Notes: generated from the letters alone by a model not told the origin. DNA of 64,000 bases from Paenibacillus melissococcoides (GCA_944800085.1 CALYLO010000006.1:62001-126000); one strand, 5' to 3'; positions 50,724 to 59,652 are shown, counted from the stretch's first letter. Numbers and translations are program-made.

Positions 50724-51359
50724 TTGAAACAGTCTGATACGAAAACATCGACCCGCCAACAGATGCTGATGCTGCTCAAGACGAATGGAGCAATGTCGGC
50801 CGCCCAATTGGCCATGGAACTGAACATGACGGAAATGGGCGTGCGGAGGCATTTGTATTCGCTTGAGGAAGAAGGCCTGTTGGAAACCGAGATGGTTCGC
50901 CAGCCGATGGGCCGCCCGCTGCGTACATACCGGCTGTCGGCCCAAGGGGATGAACAGTTCCCGAAGCAATACCATCAGCTGATTCTGGACTTGCTGAAGG
51001 AGATGGAGGTCTGGCCGGAGGAAGAGGGAATTGGGAAGCTGTTCGAGAGCCGCAAGCAGTCGCTCATCGAAAAGTATGCCCCGCAGTTGGGCCAATCCAG
51101 CCTGGATGAACGCGTCGAAGCCCTGGGGACCATTCAGGATAAGAACGGATATATGGTCGAGACGGAGCGGGAAGAGGATGGAAGCTGGCTGCTGCATGAG
51201 TACAATTGCCCCATTGCGCAGGTAGCCCAGCATTATAAGCAGCCTTGTGCTTGCGAGTTGGCGCTGTTCCGCGAACTGCTGGACGCGGATGTGACCCGCA
51301 CCGAATGCATCGCGGAGCAGGGCAAGCGCTGCACATACCGGATTCGCAAGCGAAGCTAA
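50724..51359 (+). CDS. SufR-like DeoR-type regulator with C-terminal cysteine cluster
   Basis: The product has 211 residues. The N-terminal winged helix (about 12-70, MSAAQLAMELNMTEMGVRRHL and GRPLRTYRLS) resembles SufR and related iron-sulfur regulators. The C-terminal half has Cys162, Cys175, Cys177, Cys195 and Cys203, spaced like the cluster-binding region of that family (CPIAQVAQHY..PCACELALF..TECIAEQGKRC). It probably senses iron, oxygen or redox state through a cluster. TTG 50724 follows AAGGTGG. No suf operon is in the window, so its targets are unknown. Confidence 0.82.
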   Translation: MKQSDTKTSTRQQMLMLLKTNGAMSAAQLAMELNMTEMGVRRHLYSLEEEGLLETEMVRQPMGRPLRTYRLSAQGDEQFPKQYHQLILDLLKEMEVWPEEEGIGKLFESRKQSLIEKYAPQLGQSSLDERVEALGTIQDKNGYMVETEREEDGSWLLHEYNCPIAQVAQHYKQPCACELALFRELLDADVTRTECIAEQGKRCTYRIRKRS

Positions 51360-51386
51360 CCGCCGGGAGGGAACTCCCGGTTTTTG
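51360..51386 (+). terminator. Terminator of the SufR-like gene
   Basis: CCGGGAG (51363-51369) pairs with CTCCCGG (51374-51380) across a GGAA loop, followed by TTTTT. Confidence 0.9.
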
Positions 51387-51390
51387 CATA

Positions 51391-51530
51391 TATGCTCGCT
51401 ATCCCCTGAGCGGGAAGCGGATGTCCCTGTCTGCTTTTTATGCTCGTTATCCCCTTTGCGCAGGAAGCGAAGTCCTTGTCAGCCTCTTATGATCGCTATC
51501 CCAGTAGCGCAGGATTCGGATGTCTCCGTG
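51391..51530. repeat. Repeat cluster D: three tandem ~49-bp units
   Basis: Units start with TATGCTCGCTATCCCC (51391), TATGCTCGTTATCCCC (51439) and TATGATCGCTATCCCA (51488), at periods of 48 and 49 bp. Each continues with a GCGCAGGA-like segment and GGATGTCC/GAAGTCC. They share the TTATCCC..CAGG core with clusters A-C. Only one orientation is present. The rest of the gap to 51652 is unremarkable. Confidence 0.82.
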
Positions 51531-51652
51531 CAAGCAATCAAGCGCCATTTTTTTTACGTGAAAGGTGTGTCAAGACAAGCCCGATCTATCTATACTGTCA
51601 TTACAACATGGGCATTTGCCCGGGTTGATGCTGGAGATAGGGAGGGACCGCC

Positions 51653-52129
51653 ATGATTGCGTGGAGCATTCTGCTTGCTGCCGTTGCCTGGACGGCACTG
51701 TGCGGTGCAGGGGTAGCCGTGCTGCTTCGCTTGGGCCGGACGCTGGCTAAGGCAGAGGAGTGTGCGTATGAAGCGAAGCGGCTGATTCGCCGGTTGTCGG
51801 CTCTATCCAAGAAGGCCGAGCGGACCGTAGAGGCAGCCGAGGAAGTGATCGGCGCCTTGAATGAATGGAGCGGCCCGCTTCGCCAGACCGGCAGGGTACT
51901 GTCGGACTGGGGGCGCAGGGCCGAGCGATGGTTCGGGCGCAAGGGGCAACAGGCGGACGGGTCACGGGGCGAGGCCGACTCCCGTTCCTGTCGGCCCTCC
52001 GGCCAATGGCTGGAATGGGCTGCGGCGGGATGGGACGAATGGCAGCGGCGTACGTTCCGGCACGAATCTCCGCCGGCATCCCGACGACAGCATGAACCCG
52101 GAGCAATGCCGACAGGAGGAGAGCAATAA
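51653..52129 (+). CDS. ytxG: YtxG-type membrane protein (DUF948-like)
   Basis: A 158-residue protein with one N-terminal transmembrane helix (about 4-26) and a coiled-coil segment rich in Ala, Glu and Lys (about 30-75), then a Trp/Arg-rich variable tail. The arrangement before ytxH matches the B. subtilis ytxG-ytxH pair, which belongs to the general stress regulon. AGGGAGGG precedes the ATG. Assignment rests on topology and on the YtxH neighbour more than on strict motifs. Confidence 0.65.
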   Translation: MIAWSILLAAVAWTALCGAGVAVLLRLGRTLAKAEECAYEAKRLIRRLSALSKKAERTVEAAEEVIGALNEWSGPLRQTGRVLSDWGRRAERWFGRKGQQADGSRGEADSRSCRPSGQWLEWAAAGWDEWQRRTFRHESPPASRRQHEPGAMPTGGEQ

Positions 52130-52130
52130 C

Positions 52131-52472
52131 ATGGCAAATGGCAACAAGAAGTTCTGGATCGGGACGCTCGTCGGCGGTGTAGTGGGTTCGGTAGCGGCAT
52201 TGCTCCTGGCGCCCAAATCGGGCCGCGAGCTGCGCGCCGATATTGCGGAGGGTGCTCAGCAGTTGAATGAGAAGACACAGCAGCTGGCGAAGCAGATTGG
52301 AGAGCAAAAAGATAACTTCGTGGCAGCCGCGCGGGAGAAGGCGTCCGGCATTCAGCAGCAATGGAACCAGTGGCGTCAGGCTGACGACGAAGCGGAGCTG
52401 ACGGTGCTTGACGACACATTGGATGACTCTTCCGAGGAGACGGAGAAGGAATTGGAAGTTACACGAAGATAG
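52131..52472 (+). CDS. ytxH: YtxH domain general-stress protein
   Basis: A 113-residue protein. The YtxH signature is at the N terminus: FWIGTLVGGVVGSVAALLLAPKSGRELR, here split by a glycine-rich membrane helix (residues 8-27). A long amphipathic helix (about 30-85) and an acidic tail (LDDTLDDSSEETEKELE) follow. GGAGGAGAG precedes the ATG. It begins one base after ytxG, so the two form an operon. The molecular role is unknown. Confidence 0.85.
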   Translation: MANGNKKFWIGTLVGGVVGSVAALLLAPKSGRELRADIAEGAQQLNEKTQQLAKQIGEQKDNFVAAAREKASGIQQQWNQWRQADDEAELTVLDDTLDDSSEETEKELEVTRR

Positions 52473-52503
52473 TGCTATCGAACCCCTGCCACATGAATCG
52501 CAG

Positions 52504-52558
52504 CATCCCTGTTCTTCTTGGCACTCGCCAAGAGGGAGCAGGGATCTTTTCTTTGTAC
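52504..52558 (+). terminator. Terminator of ytxGH
   Basis: ATCCCTG..TTCTTGGC pairs with GCCAAGA..CAGGGAT in a two-part stem, followed by CTTTTCTTTG. Confidence 0.75.
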
Positions 52559-52722
52559 GGAGCGCTTCCCCGTAGCTGCTGTCTCTTGCGCTGTGTGAAA
52601 ATGGTACGATAGCCGACTTGAACCTTGTCCGCATTGCTGTTAAGATCTAGGTACATTTTAGCTTTGCGGTACATATGGTATCACAGGTCAGTCAATCAAG
52701 AGACAAAGGAAGCGGTGTATTC

Positions 52723-53532
52723 GTGCAACAAGCTATAGCAATGCTCGATTCGGGTGTGGGAGGTTTGACGGTTGTCAAAGAAGTCATGCGCCAGCTTCCA
52801 CAGGAACAAATTATTTATTTCGGCGATACCGCCCGCTCGCCTTACGGCCCCCGATCCTCGGATGAAGTGAGATTGTTTACGCGTCAAATCGTGGACTATC
52901 TTATCCAATTTCAGCCGAAGATGATCGTAATCGCCTGCAATACAGCGACGGCGGTCGCCTTAGAAGAGATTCGCGCTTATGTTCCGGTTCCGGTCGTTGG
53001 CGTCATCTACCCGGGAGCCCGGGCCGCGCTATCGGCCACGAAGACGGGCTATATCGGCGTCATCGGCACGGACGGGACGATTCGAAGCGGCGCCTACGAG
53101 CTGGCGCTCAAGCGGTTATCTCCTCATGTGGAGGCTGTCAGCAAGGCTTGCCCGACCTTCGCTCCTCTCGTCGAAAAAGGCTTGTTCCAATCCAGTGAAG
53201 CGCTCGGCGTTGTCCGGGAATCGCTGGAACCATTGCGCTCTTTGCCATTAGATACATTAATTTTGGGGTGCACGCACTATCCTTTTTTAACGGATGCGAT
53301 TCAACTGGTCATGGGCCCGGACGTTCAACTCATCAACTCGGCCGAAGAGACCGCAAGGGAAATCAGTACGATTTTGCATGACAAAGGGGAGCTGGCCCAT
53401 AGTTTGGATACGCCGGTTCACCAATTTTTTTGCAGCGGAGATCCGGAAATGTTCCAGAAGATTGCCCGCGCCTGGCTGGGCGAACAAATATGCGCCGTGC
53501 CCGTCGTGTGGCGAATGTCCCAAATCTTATAG
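52723..53532 (+). CDS. racE: Glutamate racemase
   Basis: Makes D-glutamate for peptidoglycan by cofactor-independent racemisation. The start GTG 52723, behind AAAGGAAG, gives 269 residues, the normal size; the frame to 52675 is an open extension. Key residues: Asp9-Ser10 (MLDSGVGG), Cys72 in VIACNTATA and Cys183 in LGCTHYPF, the two catalytic thiols. FGDTARSPYG is the binding loop. It is followed by a hairpin and a wall peptidase gene. Confidence 0.96.
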   Translation: MQQAIAMLDSGVGGLTVVKEVMRQLPQEQIIYFGDTARSPYGPRSSDEVRLFTRQIVDYLIQFQPKMIVIACNTATAVALEEIRAYVPVPVVGVIYPGARAALSATKTGYIGVIGTDGTIRSGAYELALKRLSPHVEAVSKACPTFAPLVEKGLFQSSEALGVVRESLEPLRSLPLDTLILGCTHYPFLTDAIQLVMGPDVQLINSAEETAREISTILHDKGELAHSLDTPVHQFFCSGDPEMFQKIARAWLGEQICAVPVVWRMSQIL

Positions 53533-53555
53533 CTATTATACGAATTTCTTTATGA

Positions 53556-53600
53556 CAAAGAGCATGCCTTTCGCGTTTTCGCGGGAGAGCATGCTCTTTG
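53556..53600 (+). terminator. Hairpin after racE
   Basis: CAAAGAGCATGC (53556-53567) pairs with GCATGCTCTTTG (53589-53600), 12 bp perfect. The T-run is weak. Confidence 0.55.
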
Positions 53601-53675
53601 GCATGCGACAACTCCAGTCATGTCCGCTTTGTACGGGGCATATGCATCTATGAGGAAGTGAAGGAGGTTCGAACG

Positions 53676-54890
53676 ATGCATATCCCCTATACGATACAGC
53701 CTGGTGATACCTACCTGCGGATTTGCGCCCGGCATGGGATTAATCTGCCTGCGCTGTTGGCATACAATCCGCAGCTTGATCCCGGCCAATATGCGGTTCC
53801 CGGGCATGTTCTCAGGGTACCGGCTCGTCCATACGATACTTATGCCGTGCAGCCGAATGATACGTTTGGCCGGATTGCCGCCCGGCATGCCCTTCCAGAA
53901 TCGCTGCTTCGCTCAGTGAATCCAGGCTTGCCCCCGGACCGGCTGGCGGTCGGGCAGAGGGTGTTCATTCCCTATGTGTGCACGAATGAGACGCTTCGGA
54001 AAAAAGCGGAGTATGGCCCTGTCCAGCTGATGGAAGATCTTCGGCAATTAAGCCGCCGCTATTCGTGCGTCCAAGTGGAGACGATCGGACATAGCGTCCT
54101 CGGCAAGCCGATTCTGGCCGTCAGCATCGGGCGCGGGAATGTGCCGATTCATGCGAATGGCGGTGTCCATGCGAATGAGTGGATTACTTCGGCGCTGCTT
54201 ATGCAGTTCGTCGAAGATTACGCGCGGTCGTTCGATAGCGGAAAGCCATGGCTTGGCTGGGATGCGCGTACCGCTTACGAGCGAACGGTCTTGAAAATCG
54301 TGCCTATGGTCAATCCCGACGGCATCGAATTGGTGCAGGAAGGCATCTCGCCGCGACATCCGTTCTATTCCTCGGTCATGGAATGGAATCAGGGCTCCCG
54401 GCGCTTTCAACGTTGGAAAGCGAACATCCGCGGCGTTGACCTGAATGATCAGTTCCCGGCCCACTGGGAGGAGGAGCGGGCACGGCGCGGAATGCGTTCC
54501 CCGGCGCCGCTGAATTATGGCGGGGAGCATCCGTTGTCCGAGCCCGAGGCCGCCGCGCTCGCTTCCTATACGGAACGGAATTCGTTCGAGCTGGCCTTGT
54601 CCTTTCATACGCAAGGGCAGGAGATTTATTGGAACTACCGTGATTATGAGCCGCCCGAAGCGCTCACATGGGCGGAGCGGTTCGAAGCGGTCAGCGGGTA
54701 CCGGGCCGTCAAGCTGTCGGGCAGTGACGCCGGATACAAGGATTGGTTCATTCAGCGCTTCCGCAAGCCCGGCTTCACGGTCGAGGCGGGCCTCGGCGCG
54801 AGCCCGCTTCCATTGCATGACTTCGACGGAATGTATAAGGAAGTGTCGGCGATTTTGCGGGAAGCCTTGAACGGGCAAGTCCAGGAATAG
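53676..54890 (+). CDS. LysM-containing M14 peptidase (gamma-D-glutamyl-diaminopimelate endopeptidase I type)
   Basis: Zinc carboxypeptidase-fold enzymes of this type cut the gamma-D-Glu-Dap bond of peptidoglycan peptides during sporulation or wall recycling. ATG 53676 after AAGGAGG is chosen over the open frame to 53598. The product has 404 residues. Two LysM repeats (YTIQPGDTYLRICARHGIN, residues 5-50; YAVQPNDTFGRIAARH, 53-98) are joined to the M14 domain. The zinc site is HANEW with a later His in SFHTQGQE, and the catalytic Glu in FTVEAGLG. No signal peptide is visible, so it may act in the mother cell. Confidence 0.9.
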   Translation: MHIPYTIQPGDTYLRICARHGINLPALLAYNPQLDPGQYAVPGHVLRVPARPYDTYAVQPNDTFGRIAARHALPESLLRSVNPGLPPDRLAVGQRVFIPYVCTNETLRKKAEYGPVQLMEDLRQLSRRYSCVQVETIGHSVLGKPILAVSIGRGNVPIHANGGVHANEWITSALLMQFVEDYARSFDSGKPWLGWDARTAYERTVLKIVPMVNPDGIELVQEGISPRHPFYSSVMEWNQGSRRFQRWKANIRGVDLNDQFPAHWEEERARRGMRSPAPLNYGGEHPLSEPEAAALASYTERNSFELALSFHTQGQEIYWNYRDYEPPEALTWAERFEAVSGYRAVKLSGSDAGYKDWFIQRFRKPGFTVEAGLGASPLPLHDFDGMYKEVSAILREALNGQVQE

Positions 54891-54955
54891 ACTGTCTCAG
54901 GCGGGCCGTATGACGCGGGCCGGATGGCGCACACTAGAAGCAAGGGGGTGTGCGG

Positions 54956-55216
54956 ATGGGCCGCAATCATATGTCCGCCAAGGCCGGAAGCAAACATCCT
55001 GTCCGCCGGATCATCCGGCTGTTCCGAGCGGCGCCGCGGCTGTTGTTCTCGCCCCGGGTACCGCTGAAGGAGAAAGGAATTTTTGCCGGACTGGCGCTGT
55101 TGTATTGGGTCATGCCCGATGTCATGCCATTTATGCCGATCGACGATATCCTGTTCACGATGATTTTAATGCCATGGTTCTCCAAACGGGTCATAAAATA
55201 CGATCCCGTCCGCTAG
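54956..55216 (+). CDS. DUF1232 (YkvA-type) small membrane protein
   Basis: An 86-residue protein. After a basic N terminus (KHPVRRIIRLFRAAPRLL) comes the DUF1232 core, KGIFAGLALLYWVMPDVMPFMPIDDILFT, with the invariant P-D and IDD features, then a short tail. ATG 54956 is 6 bases from AGGGGGT; GTG 54950 is too close. The function is unknown; the family consists of short membrane-associated proteins. It is monocistronic or follows the peptidase at 65 bases. Confidence 0.75.
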   Translation: MGRNHMSAKAGSKHPVRRIIRLFRAAPRLLFSPRVPLKEKGIFAGLALLYWVMPDVMPFMPIDDILFTMILMPWFSKRVIKYDPVR

Positions 55217-55328
55217 AAGTTGTGGTCAAACCGGTTGCTTCTCCTGGACCATTCCCTTACAATAACTATAGCAACATCGGACTTTCTTTTTACAACAAGA
55301 TGAAGCGATTAAGATGGAGTGAGCAATC

Positions 55329-55553
55329 ATGGCTAATGATATACGTATATGTGATAAATGCCGCCATATCAGCATGAAGTCGTTCCTGCCGAAGGTGAAG
55401 AAGCTGGATCCCGAAGCGGAAATTAAAATTGGGTGCAAGTCGTATTGCGGCCATTGCCTGAAGCGGGTATTTATTTATATTAACGGAAGATATGTAACGG
55501 CGCCGACGGAGGACGAGGCGATCGAGAAGGCGAAGGCGTTCGTGAAGCACTAG
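55329..55553 (+). CDS. DUF1450 (YuzB-like) protein
   Basis: A 74-residue protein of the YuzB/DUF1450 family of unknown function, with the family cysteines in CDKC (8-11), then GCKSYCGHCLKRVFIYINGRY, probably binding a metal or cluster. The C-terminal YVTAPTEDEAIEKAKAFV matches the family end. GGAGTGAGCAATC precedes the ATG. Confidence 0.82.
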   Translation: MANDIRICDKCRHISMKSFLPKVKKLDPEAEIKIGCKSYCGHCLKRVFIYINGRYVTAPTEDEAIEKAKAFVKH

Positions 55554-55628
55554 GTTTCGGTATAGAAAATGCTGTCGAGCACATCCTAACGTTGCTTATG
55601 ACTAACACAGACGAAGGAGGCTTACAGC

Positions 55629-55916
55629 ATGCCGAACAAGTATGACTCCAGCCTGCAGTCGCAGAATCCGATTTCCCAGGCCCAAAATGCGGTGAAGACC
55701 GCACGCAATGCGGTATCCCAGGCGATGTCTCATCCGTCGGAGCAATCCGTCGAACAAGCCGAGCAATCGCTGCAGCATGCCGAACGGGCCGTGGAGCATG
55801 CCGGACTGAGCTTGAACCAGCAGCCGGTGGAGCTGGCTGAAGCGATGCTCGAGGAGCAGCAAGATCGGTTGAACTCCCTTCTCAGCAGCGAGCAATGGGA
55901 AAATCGTGAAGAATGA
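55629..55916 (+). CDS. Unknown Gln/Glu-rich helical protein
   Basis: A 95-residue product, acidic and almost wholly helical, with repeated AEQSLQHAERAVEHAGLSLNQQ and ELAEAMLEEQQDRLNSLL patterns that suggest a coiled coil. There is no membrane helix, cysteine or signal. AAGGAGG lies 10 bases before the ATG and a strong terminator follows, so it is a real and separately transcribed gene. I do not recognise the family; a spore or stress accessory protein is a guess. Confidence 0.6.
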   Translation: MPNKYDSSLQSQNPISQAQNAVKTARNAVSQAMSHPSEQSVEQAEQSLQHAERAVEHAGLSLNQQPVELAEAMLEEQQDRLNSLLSSEQWENREE

Positions 55917-55948
55917 AGTTCGCTATTTATTATGAAAATAATGCCGGA

Positions 55949-55977
55949 ATCCCAGACAAGCGTCTGGGATTTTTTTT
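55949..55977 (+). terminator. Terminator just upstream of the BCCT transporter gene
   Basis: ATCCCAGAC (55949-55957) pairs with GTCTGGGAT (55962-55970) across AAGC, followed by eight T. It ends the helical protein gene, but only about 45 bases then remain before the transporter start. Confidence 0.92.
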
Positions 55978-56023
55978 GCGCATACTACATGCTATCAAGA
56001 GCAACAACCAAGGGGTGGGGATA

Positions 56024-57544
56024 TTGGTATTTGGAATATCGGTCGTTATCATCCTGGCCTTTGTCCTCTGGGGCTTGCTGTCCCCCGGCAGCATGGCGCA
56101 GCAATCCGAGGCGGCGCTCACCTTCACGACGGAGCGGTTCGGCTGGTTCTATCTGATTACGGCCCTGATCGTGCTTTTGTTCTGCTTCGTGCTTGCCTTC
56201 GGAAAGCATGGACATATTCGGCTTGGCCAGGATGACGATGAGCCGGAATATTCGAATCTGTCCTGGTTCGCGATGCTGTTCAGCGCGGGCATGGGGATCG
56301 GTCTCGTCTTCTGGGGTGTGGCCGAGCCGCTCAGCCACTACCTGAATCCGCCCGCCGCGGCTGGCATGACACCTGATGCGGCGCGCGAAGCGATGCGTTA
56401 TTCGTTCTTCCATTGGGGACTTCATCCATGGGGGATTTATTCGCTCGTGTCGCTCGCTATGGCTTATTTCACTTTCCGCCAAGAGCATAAAGGCCTGATC
56501 AGCCGGACGTTCTACCCGTTGCTCGGAGAACGGGTGGAGGGATCCATCGGCAAACTGATTGACGTTTTGGCCATTATCGCCACTACCTTCGGTGTCGCGA
56601 CATCGCTGGGACTCGGCGTTATGCAGATCAACGGCGGATTGCAGCATACGTTCGGAATCCCGTCCAACATCACCGTTCAAATCATCATTATTATCGTAGT
56701 CACGGTATTATTCCTGACCTCGGCTATTAGCGGCCTGGACAAGGGGATACGCATATTAAGCAACACGAATCTGCTCATTGCGCTCGGTCTCCTCGCTTTT
56801 ACGCTGCTGGTCGGACCGACCATTTTCATCATCGATACATTCACGACAACATTGGGCGGCTACTTGCAAAATATTATCCAGATGAGTCTCCGGCTGTCGC
56901 CGTTCACCGAAAATTCCTGGATTGCGAGATGGACCTTGTTTTACTGGGCGTGGTGGATCGCGTGGGCGCCGTTCGTCGGTTCGTTCATCGCCCGAGTATC
57001 CCGGGGGCGGACGATTAAGGAGTTCATTCTCGGGACATTGCTGCTGCCAAGCGGCTTCAGCTTCGTCTGGTTTTCCGTATTCGGGGCGACGGGCCTTCAC
57101 TTGGAAATGTTCGAGGGCATCCAGCTCGCCCAGGCCGTGCAGCAGGATATTACATCCGCCTTGTTCGTGACGCTCGACGCTCTGCCGGCCGGCTATGTGC
57201 TCGGAGTGCTGGCCACCCTGCTCATCGTGACGTTCTTCATTACCTCGGCCGATTCCGCCACCTTTGTGCTAGGCATGATGTCCTCCGACGGCAATCCGAA
57301 TCCGAGCATTCCGATCAAGCTCACCTGGGGAATCTTCCAGTCGCTGATCGCTATCGTCCTCCTCCTGAGCGGAGGACTTGATGCGCTTCAGACGGCTTCC
57401 ATCCTGACGGCGCTGCCGTTCGCGGTCGTCCTGCTCGGCATGTGCGCGTCTCTCGCCAAGGCGCTGCGGCGCGAAGAGCGCGAGCGGCGCCGGAAGGAGA
57501 AGAAGCGCCGGCGGAAGCTGGACGAGCTGCTGCAGGAGCGGTAG
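56024..57544 (+). CDS. BCCT-family transporter (betaine/choline/carnitine type)
   Basis: Sodium- or proton-coupled uptake of quaternary ammonium osmolytes. The frame is open from 55913 but that part covers the terminator, so I prefer TTG 56024 after AAGGGG; the exact start is uncertain (GTG 56015 is another choice). The product has about 506 residues and 12 hydrophobic segments. Hallmarks are FSAGMGIGLVFWGVAEP in TM3, the tryptophan box WTLFYWAWWIAWAPFVGSF in TM8 and ITSADSATFVLGMM in TM10. The basic tail (RREERERRRKEKKRRRK) resembles the osmosensing C terminus of BetP-like proteins. Confidence 0.88.
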   Translation: MVFGISVVIILAFVLWGLLSPGSMAQQSEAALTFTTERFGWFYLITALIVLLFCFVLAFGKHGHIRLGQDDDEPEYSNLSWFAMLFSAGMGIGLVFWGVAEPLSHYLNPPAAAGMTPDAAREAMRYSFFHWGLHPWGIYSLVSLAMAYFTFRQEHKGLISRTFYPLLGERVEGSIGKLIDVLAIIATTFGVATSLGLGVMQINGGLQHTFGIPSNITVQIIIIIVVTVLFLTSAISGLDKGIRILSNTNLLIALGLLAFTLLVGPTIFIIDTFTTTLGGYLQNIIQMSLRLSPFTENSWIARWTLFYWAWWIAWAPFVGSFIARVSRGRTIKEFILGTLLLPSGFSFVWFSVFGATGLHLEMFEGIQLAQAVQQDITSALFVTLDALPAGYVLGVLATLLIVTFFITSADSATFVLGMMSSDGNPNPSIPIKLTWGIFQSLIAIVLLLSGGLDALQTASILTALPFAVVLLGMCASLAKALRREERERRRKEKKRRRKLDELLQER

Positions 57545-57631
57545 GTCAGGAGAAGGAGACCGGCGGGGCGGAGCAGGAGCGACAGACGAACGGATAGGGG
57601 CAGCCGGGAAAGGCGCCGGGAAAGGCGCAAT

Positions 57632-57666
57632 ACAGCCGCTGTCAACGGGGACAGCGGCTGTCAGTC
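57632..57666. terminator. Hairpin between BCCT gene and LTA-synthase gene
   Basis: A 12-bp stem (57632-57643 with 57650-57661) between convergent genes; T-run weak. Confidence 0.55.
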
Positions 57667-57669
57667 ATG

Positions 57670-59652
57670 TCACGGTTCTGCATAAGAGGATTGGCGGAAC
57701 CGTCTGATCAGATTATGCGTAATCACATGGTCCGAGACGGTCAAGCGGCGCTTTGCTTCGGCCTCGTACGGCTGGCAGCGGGCGACGTCCGTCTTCTCTC
57801 GCGACGCGTAATCGAAGCAGGTGCCGTGCTCGAACAGTCCGTCGGCCGAAGGGACATAGAAAATGCGCCCGTCCGTGTACGAGCCGTTCCGCAGCACGAC
57901 GAGCCGCCGATCCGGCAGCAGCAGATTATGGCCCATCATATAGGCGTCGGCCGTATCGATTCCGAGCCAGTGCAGCAGAGTCGGGGCGACATCCAATTGG
58001 CCCGCGACCGTATCATACGTCCCGGACTGGGCCCCGTCCGGAAGATGGATGAAGAGCGGGACCTGATTTTTCATCTCCAGCATATCAAGCTTGCTGACGG
58101 AATGGCCGAGCAGCCAGGAGAGAGGCTCCGTCTCTCCGATCGAGTTGTCGTGATCTCCGTAAAATACCCAGATCGTCTTGTCCCACAGCCCGCGCTGCTT
58201 CAGATCGGCAATCATCTCCCCGACCGCTTCGTCGACGTAATGCATCGATTGCAAATAATCGCCGAACATCGTGTCCTTGTACGGGCCGACATCGAGCTTC
58301 TGCACCGATTTCGGCAGCTTGTACGGATGATGGCTTGCCAGCGTAATTAAGAAGCTGTAGAACGGCTGCGGCTCGGAAGACATTCGTTCGACCGATTGGC
58401 GGAAGAAGGATTTGTCCCCGACCGTCCAGCCGACGGGCTCATCCAGAACATAGTCTTTTTTGCTCATAAAAAAGTCGTAGCCCATATTTTGATACATGAT
58501 ATAGCGGTTCCAGAATCCGGCGTCATAAGCATGGAACGCTCCGGTGCGATAGCCTTTTGCGCGGAGCATGGCCGGCAGCGTATCGTAGGTCTGGCCAGGG
58601 TAGCGGATGAAGACGGAGCCGGCCGGCAGCGGATGCAGCCCGGCGTTGACCCCGAAATCGGCATCGGAGGTGCGGCCCTGACCGGTCTGATGAAAGAACC
58701 GGGTGAAATAAAGACTCTCCTTGCGAAGCGCATTCAGGTTCGGCGTTATCTCCTGCCCGTTCACCTTGGCGCCGATGACGAAGTTTTCGAAGGCCTCGGC
58801 CTGCACAATAATGACATTGCTGCCGGCATAGCGTCCGAAAGACGATGCAGGGCCCTGCCGATCCGGGCGGTGGGCGGCGAACCATGCTTCCGCGTCCTTG
58901 ATCTCGGCTTCCGTGAGCGAAGCCCCTCCCATCATATTTTCCTTCACGTACCGGTACACATCATAGCCGTGAAAGCCCAGCAAGCCCGTTATGTTATAGA
59001 CGGAGGCGCTCCACCAGACCGAGCTGAACAGCCCTTTCGCCCATGTGCTGGTCGCCTGCTTCACCGGCACGGCGACCAACACGGCCCCGACGACGATGGC
59101 AAGCAGGCCGGCCGCTGCTCGCTGCAGCATGCGCCCCCGGTTCCTCCGGCGTGACAGCATATCGCGATGGGAGCGGTATTCGGGGTACCGAATGCGGACA
59201 TGCCCGATCGTAAGCGGAATCAGGACGAGCCAGTCCAGGAACAGCCGCACATCCTTGCCGCGAATTAGGGATGCGATGCTCTCGCCGATCGAGCTGACCT
59301 GTGCGGCCTGAAGCAGGACAGGGATCGTAATGAAGTCCTGAAAATAACGGAAATAAATCAAATCGGCAAAAATGAGCAGCGTCAGGACGAAGTTAAGCAG
59401 CAGCAGGAGCAGGGGGCGCCATCGTTCCTTCGCCCAGAACGTCCAACTGCCGGCAATCAGGAGCGATCCCAGGGCCACAAAATAGTCGTCCCGGTCCATG
59501 GCCATATTCGGAATCGCCAGCGTGCGATTGAAATAGATCAGCTTCCCCATCATAGCCGCGAGGAAGAAGACGAAGCTGAGCCATCCGAAGAGGGCGGCCG
59601 CAGAACTTTTCCTGCCGGCGGAATCGGGCCGGGCTTGGCGTATTGGATTCAT
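57670..59652 (-). CDS. LTA synthase-family sulfatase-fold membrane protein
   Basis: Members transfer glycerol phosphate from phosphatidylglycerol to build lipoteichoic acid or its primer. The product has 660 residues: five N-terminal transmembrane helices (about 20-40, 58-74, 80-100, 140-150, 180-198), then an extracellular alkaline-phosphatase-fold domain. The metal and catalytic residues are visible: Glu286 (VQAEAFEN), the Thr328 nucleophile (QGRTSDADF) and Asp500-His501 (YGDHDNS). The start ATG 59652 has AAGGAAGGG upstream. Whether it is the main polymerase, a primase or the stress paralogue cannot be told. Confidence 0.9.
   Translation of the reverse strand: MNPIRQARPDSAGRKSSAAALFGWLSFVFFLAAMMGKLIYFNRTLAIPNMAMDRDDYFVALGSLLIAGSWTFWAKERWRPLLLLLLNFVLTLLIFADLIYFRYFQDFITIPVLLQAAQVSSIGESIASLIRGKDVRLFLDWLVLIPLTIGHVRIRYPEYRSHRDMLSRRRNRGRMLQRAAAGLLAIVVGAVLVAVPVKQATSTWAKGLFSSVWWSASVYNITGLLGFHGYDVYRYVKENMMGGASLTEAEIKDAEAWFAAHRPDRQGPASSFGRYAGSNVIIVQAEAFENFVIGAKVNGQEITPNLNALRKESLYFTRFFHQTGQGRTSDADFGVNAGLHPLPAGSVFIRYPGQTYDTLPAMLRAKGYRTGAFHAYDAGFWNRYIMYQNMGYDFFMSKKDYVLDEPVGWTVGDKSFFRQSVERMSSEPQPFYSFLITLASHHPYKLPKSVQKLDVGPYKDTMFGDYLQSMHYVDEAVGEMIADLKQRGLWDKTIWVFYGDHDNSIGETEPLSWLLGHSVSKLDMLEMKNQVPLFIHLPDGAQSGTYDTVAGQLDVAPTLLHWLGIDTADAYMMGHNLLLPDRRLVVLRNGSYTDGRIFYVPSADGLFEHGTCFDYASREKTDVARCQPYEAEAKRRLTVSDHVITHNLIRRFRQSSYAEP

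Noticed and set aside
51391..51530. Possible CRISPR-like array of three units
   Set aside because: Both the core and the intervening bases are similar between units, so there are no true spacers.
53598..53675. Longer N terminus for the LysM-M14 peptidase
   Set aside because: It would include the ribosome binding site and a Cys-rich stretch; the ATG at 53676 starts exactly at the LysM repeat.
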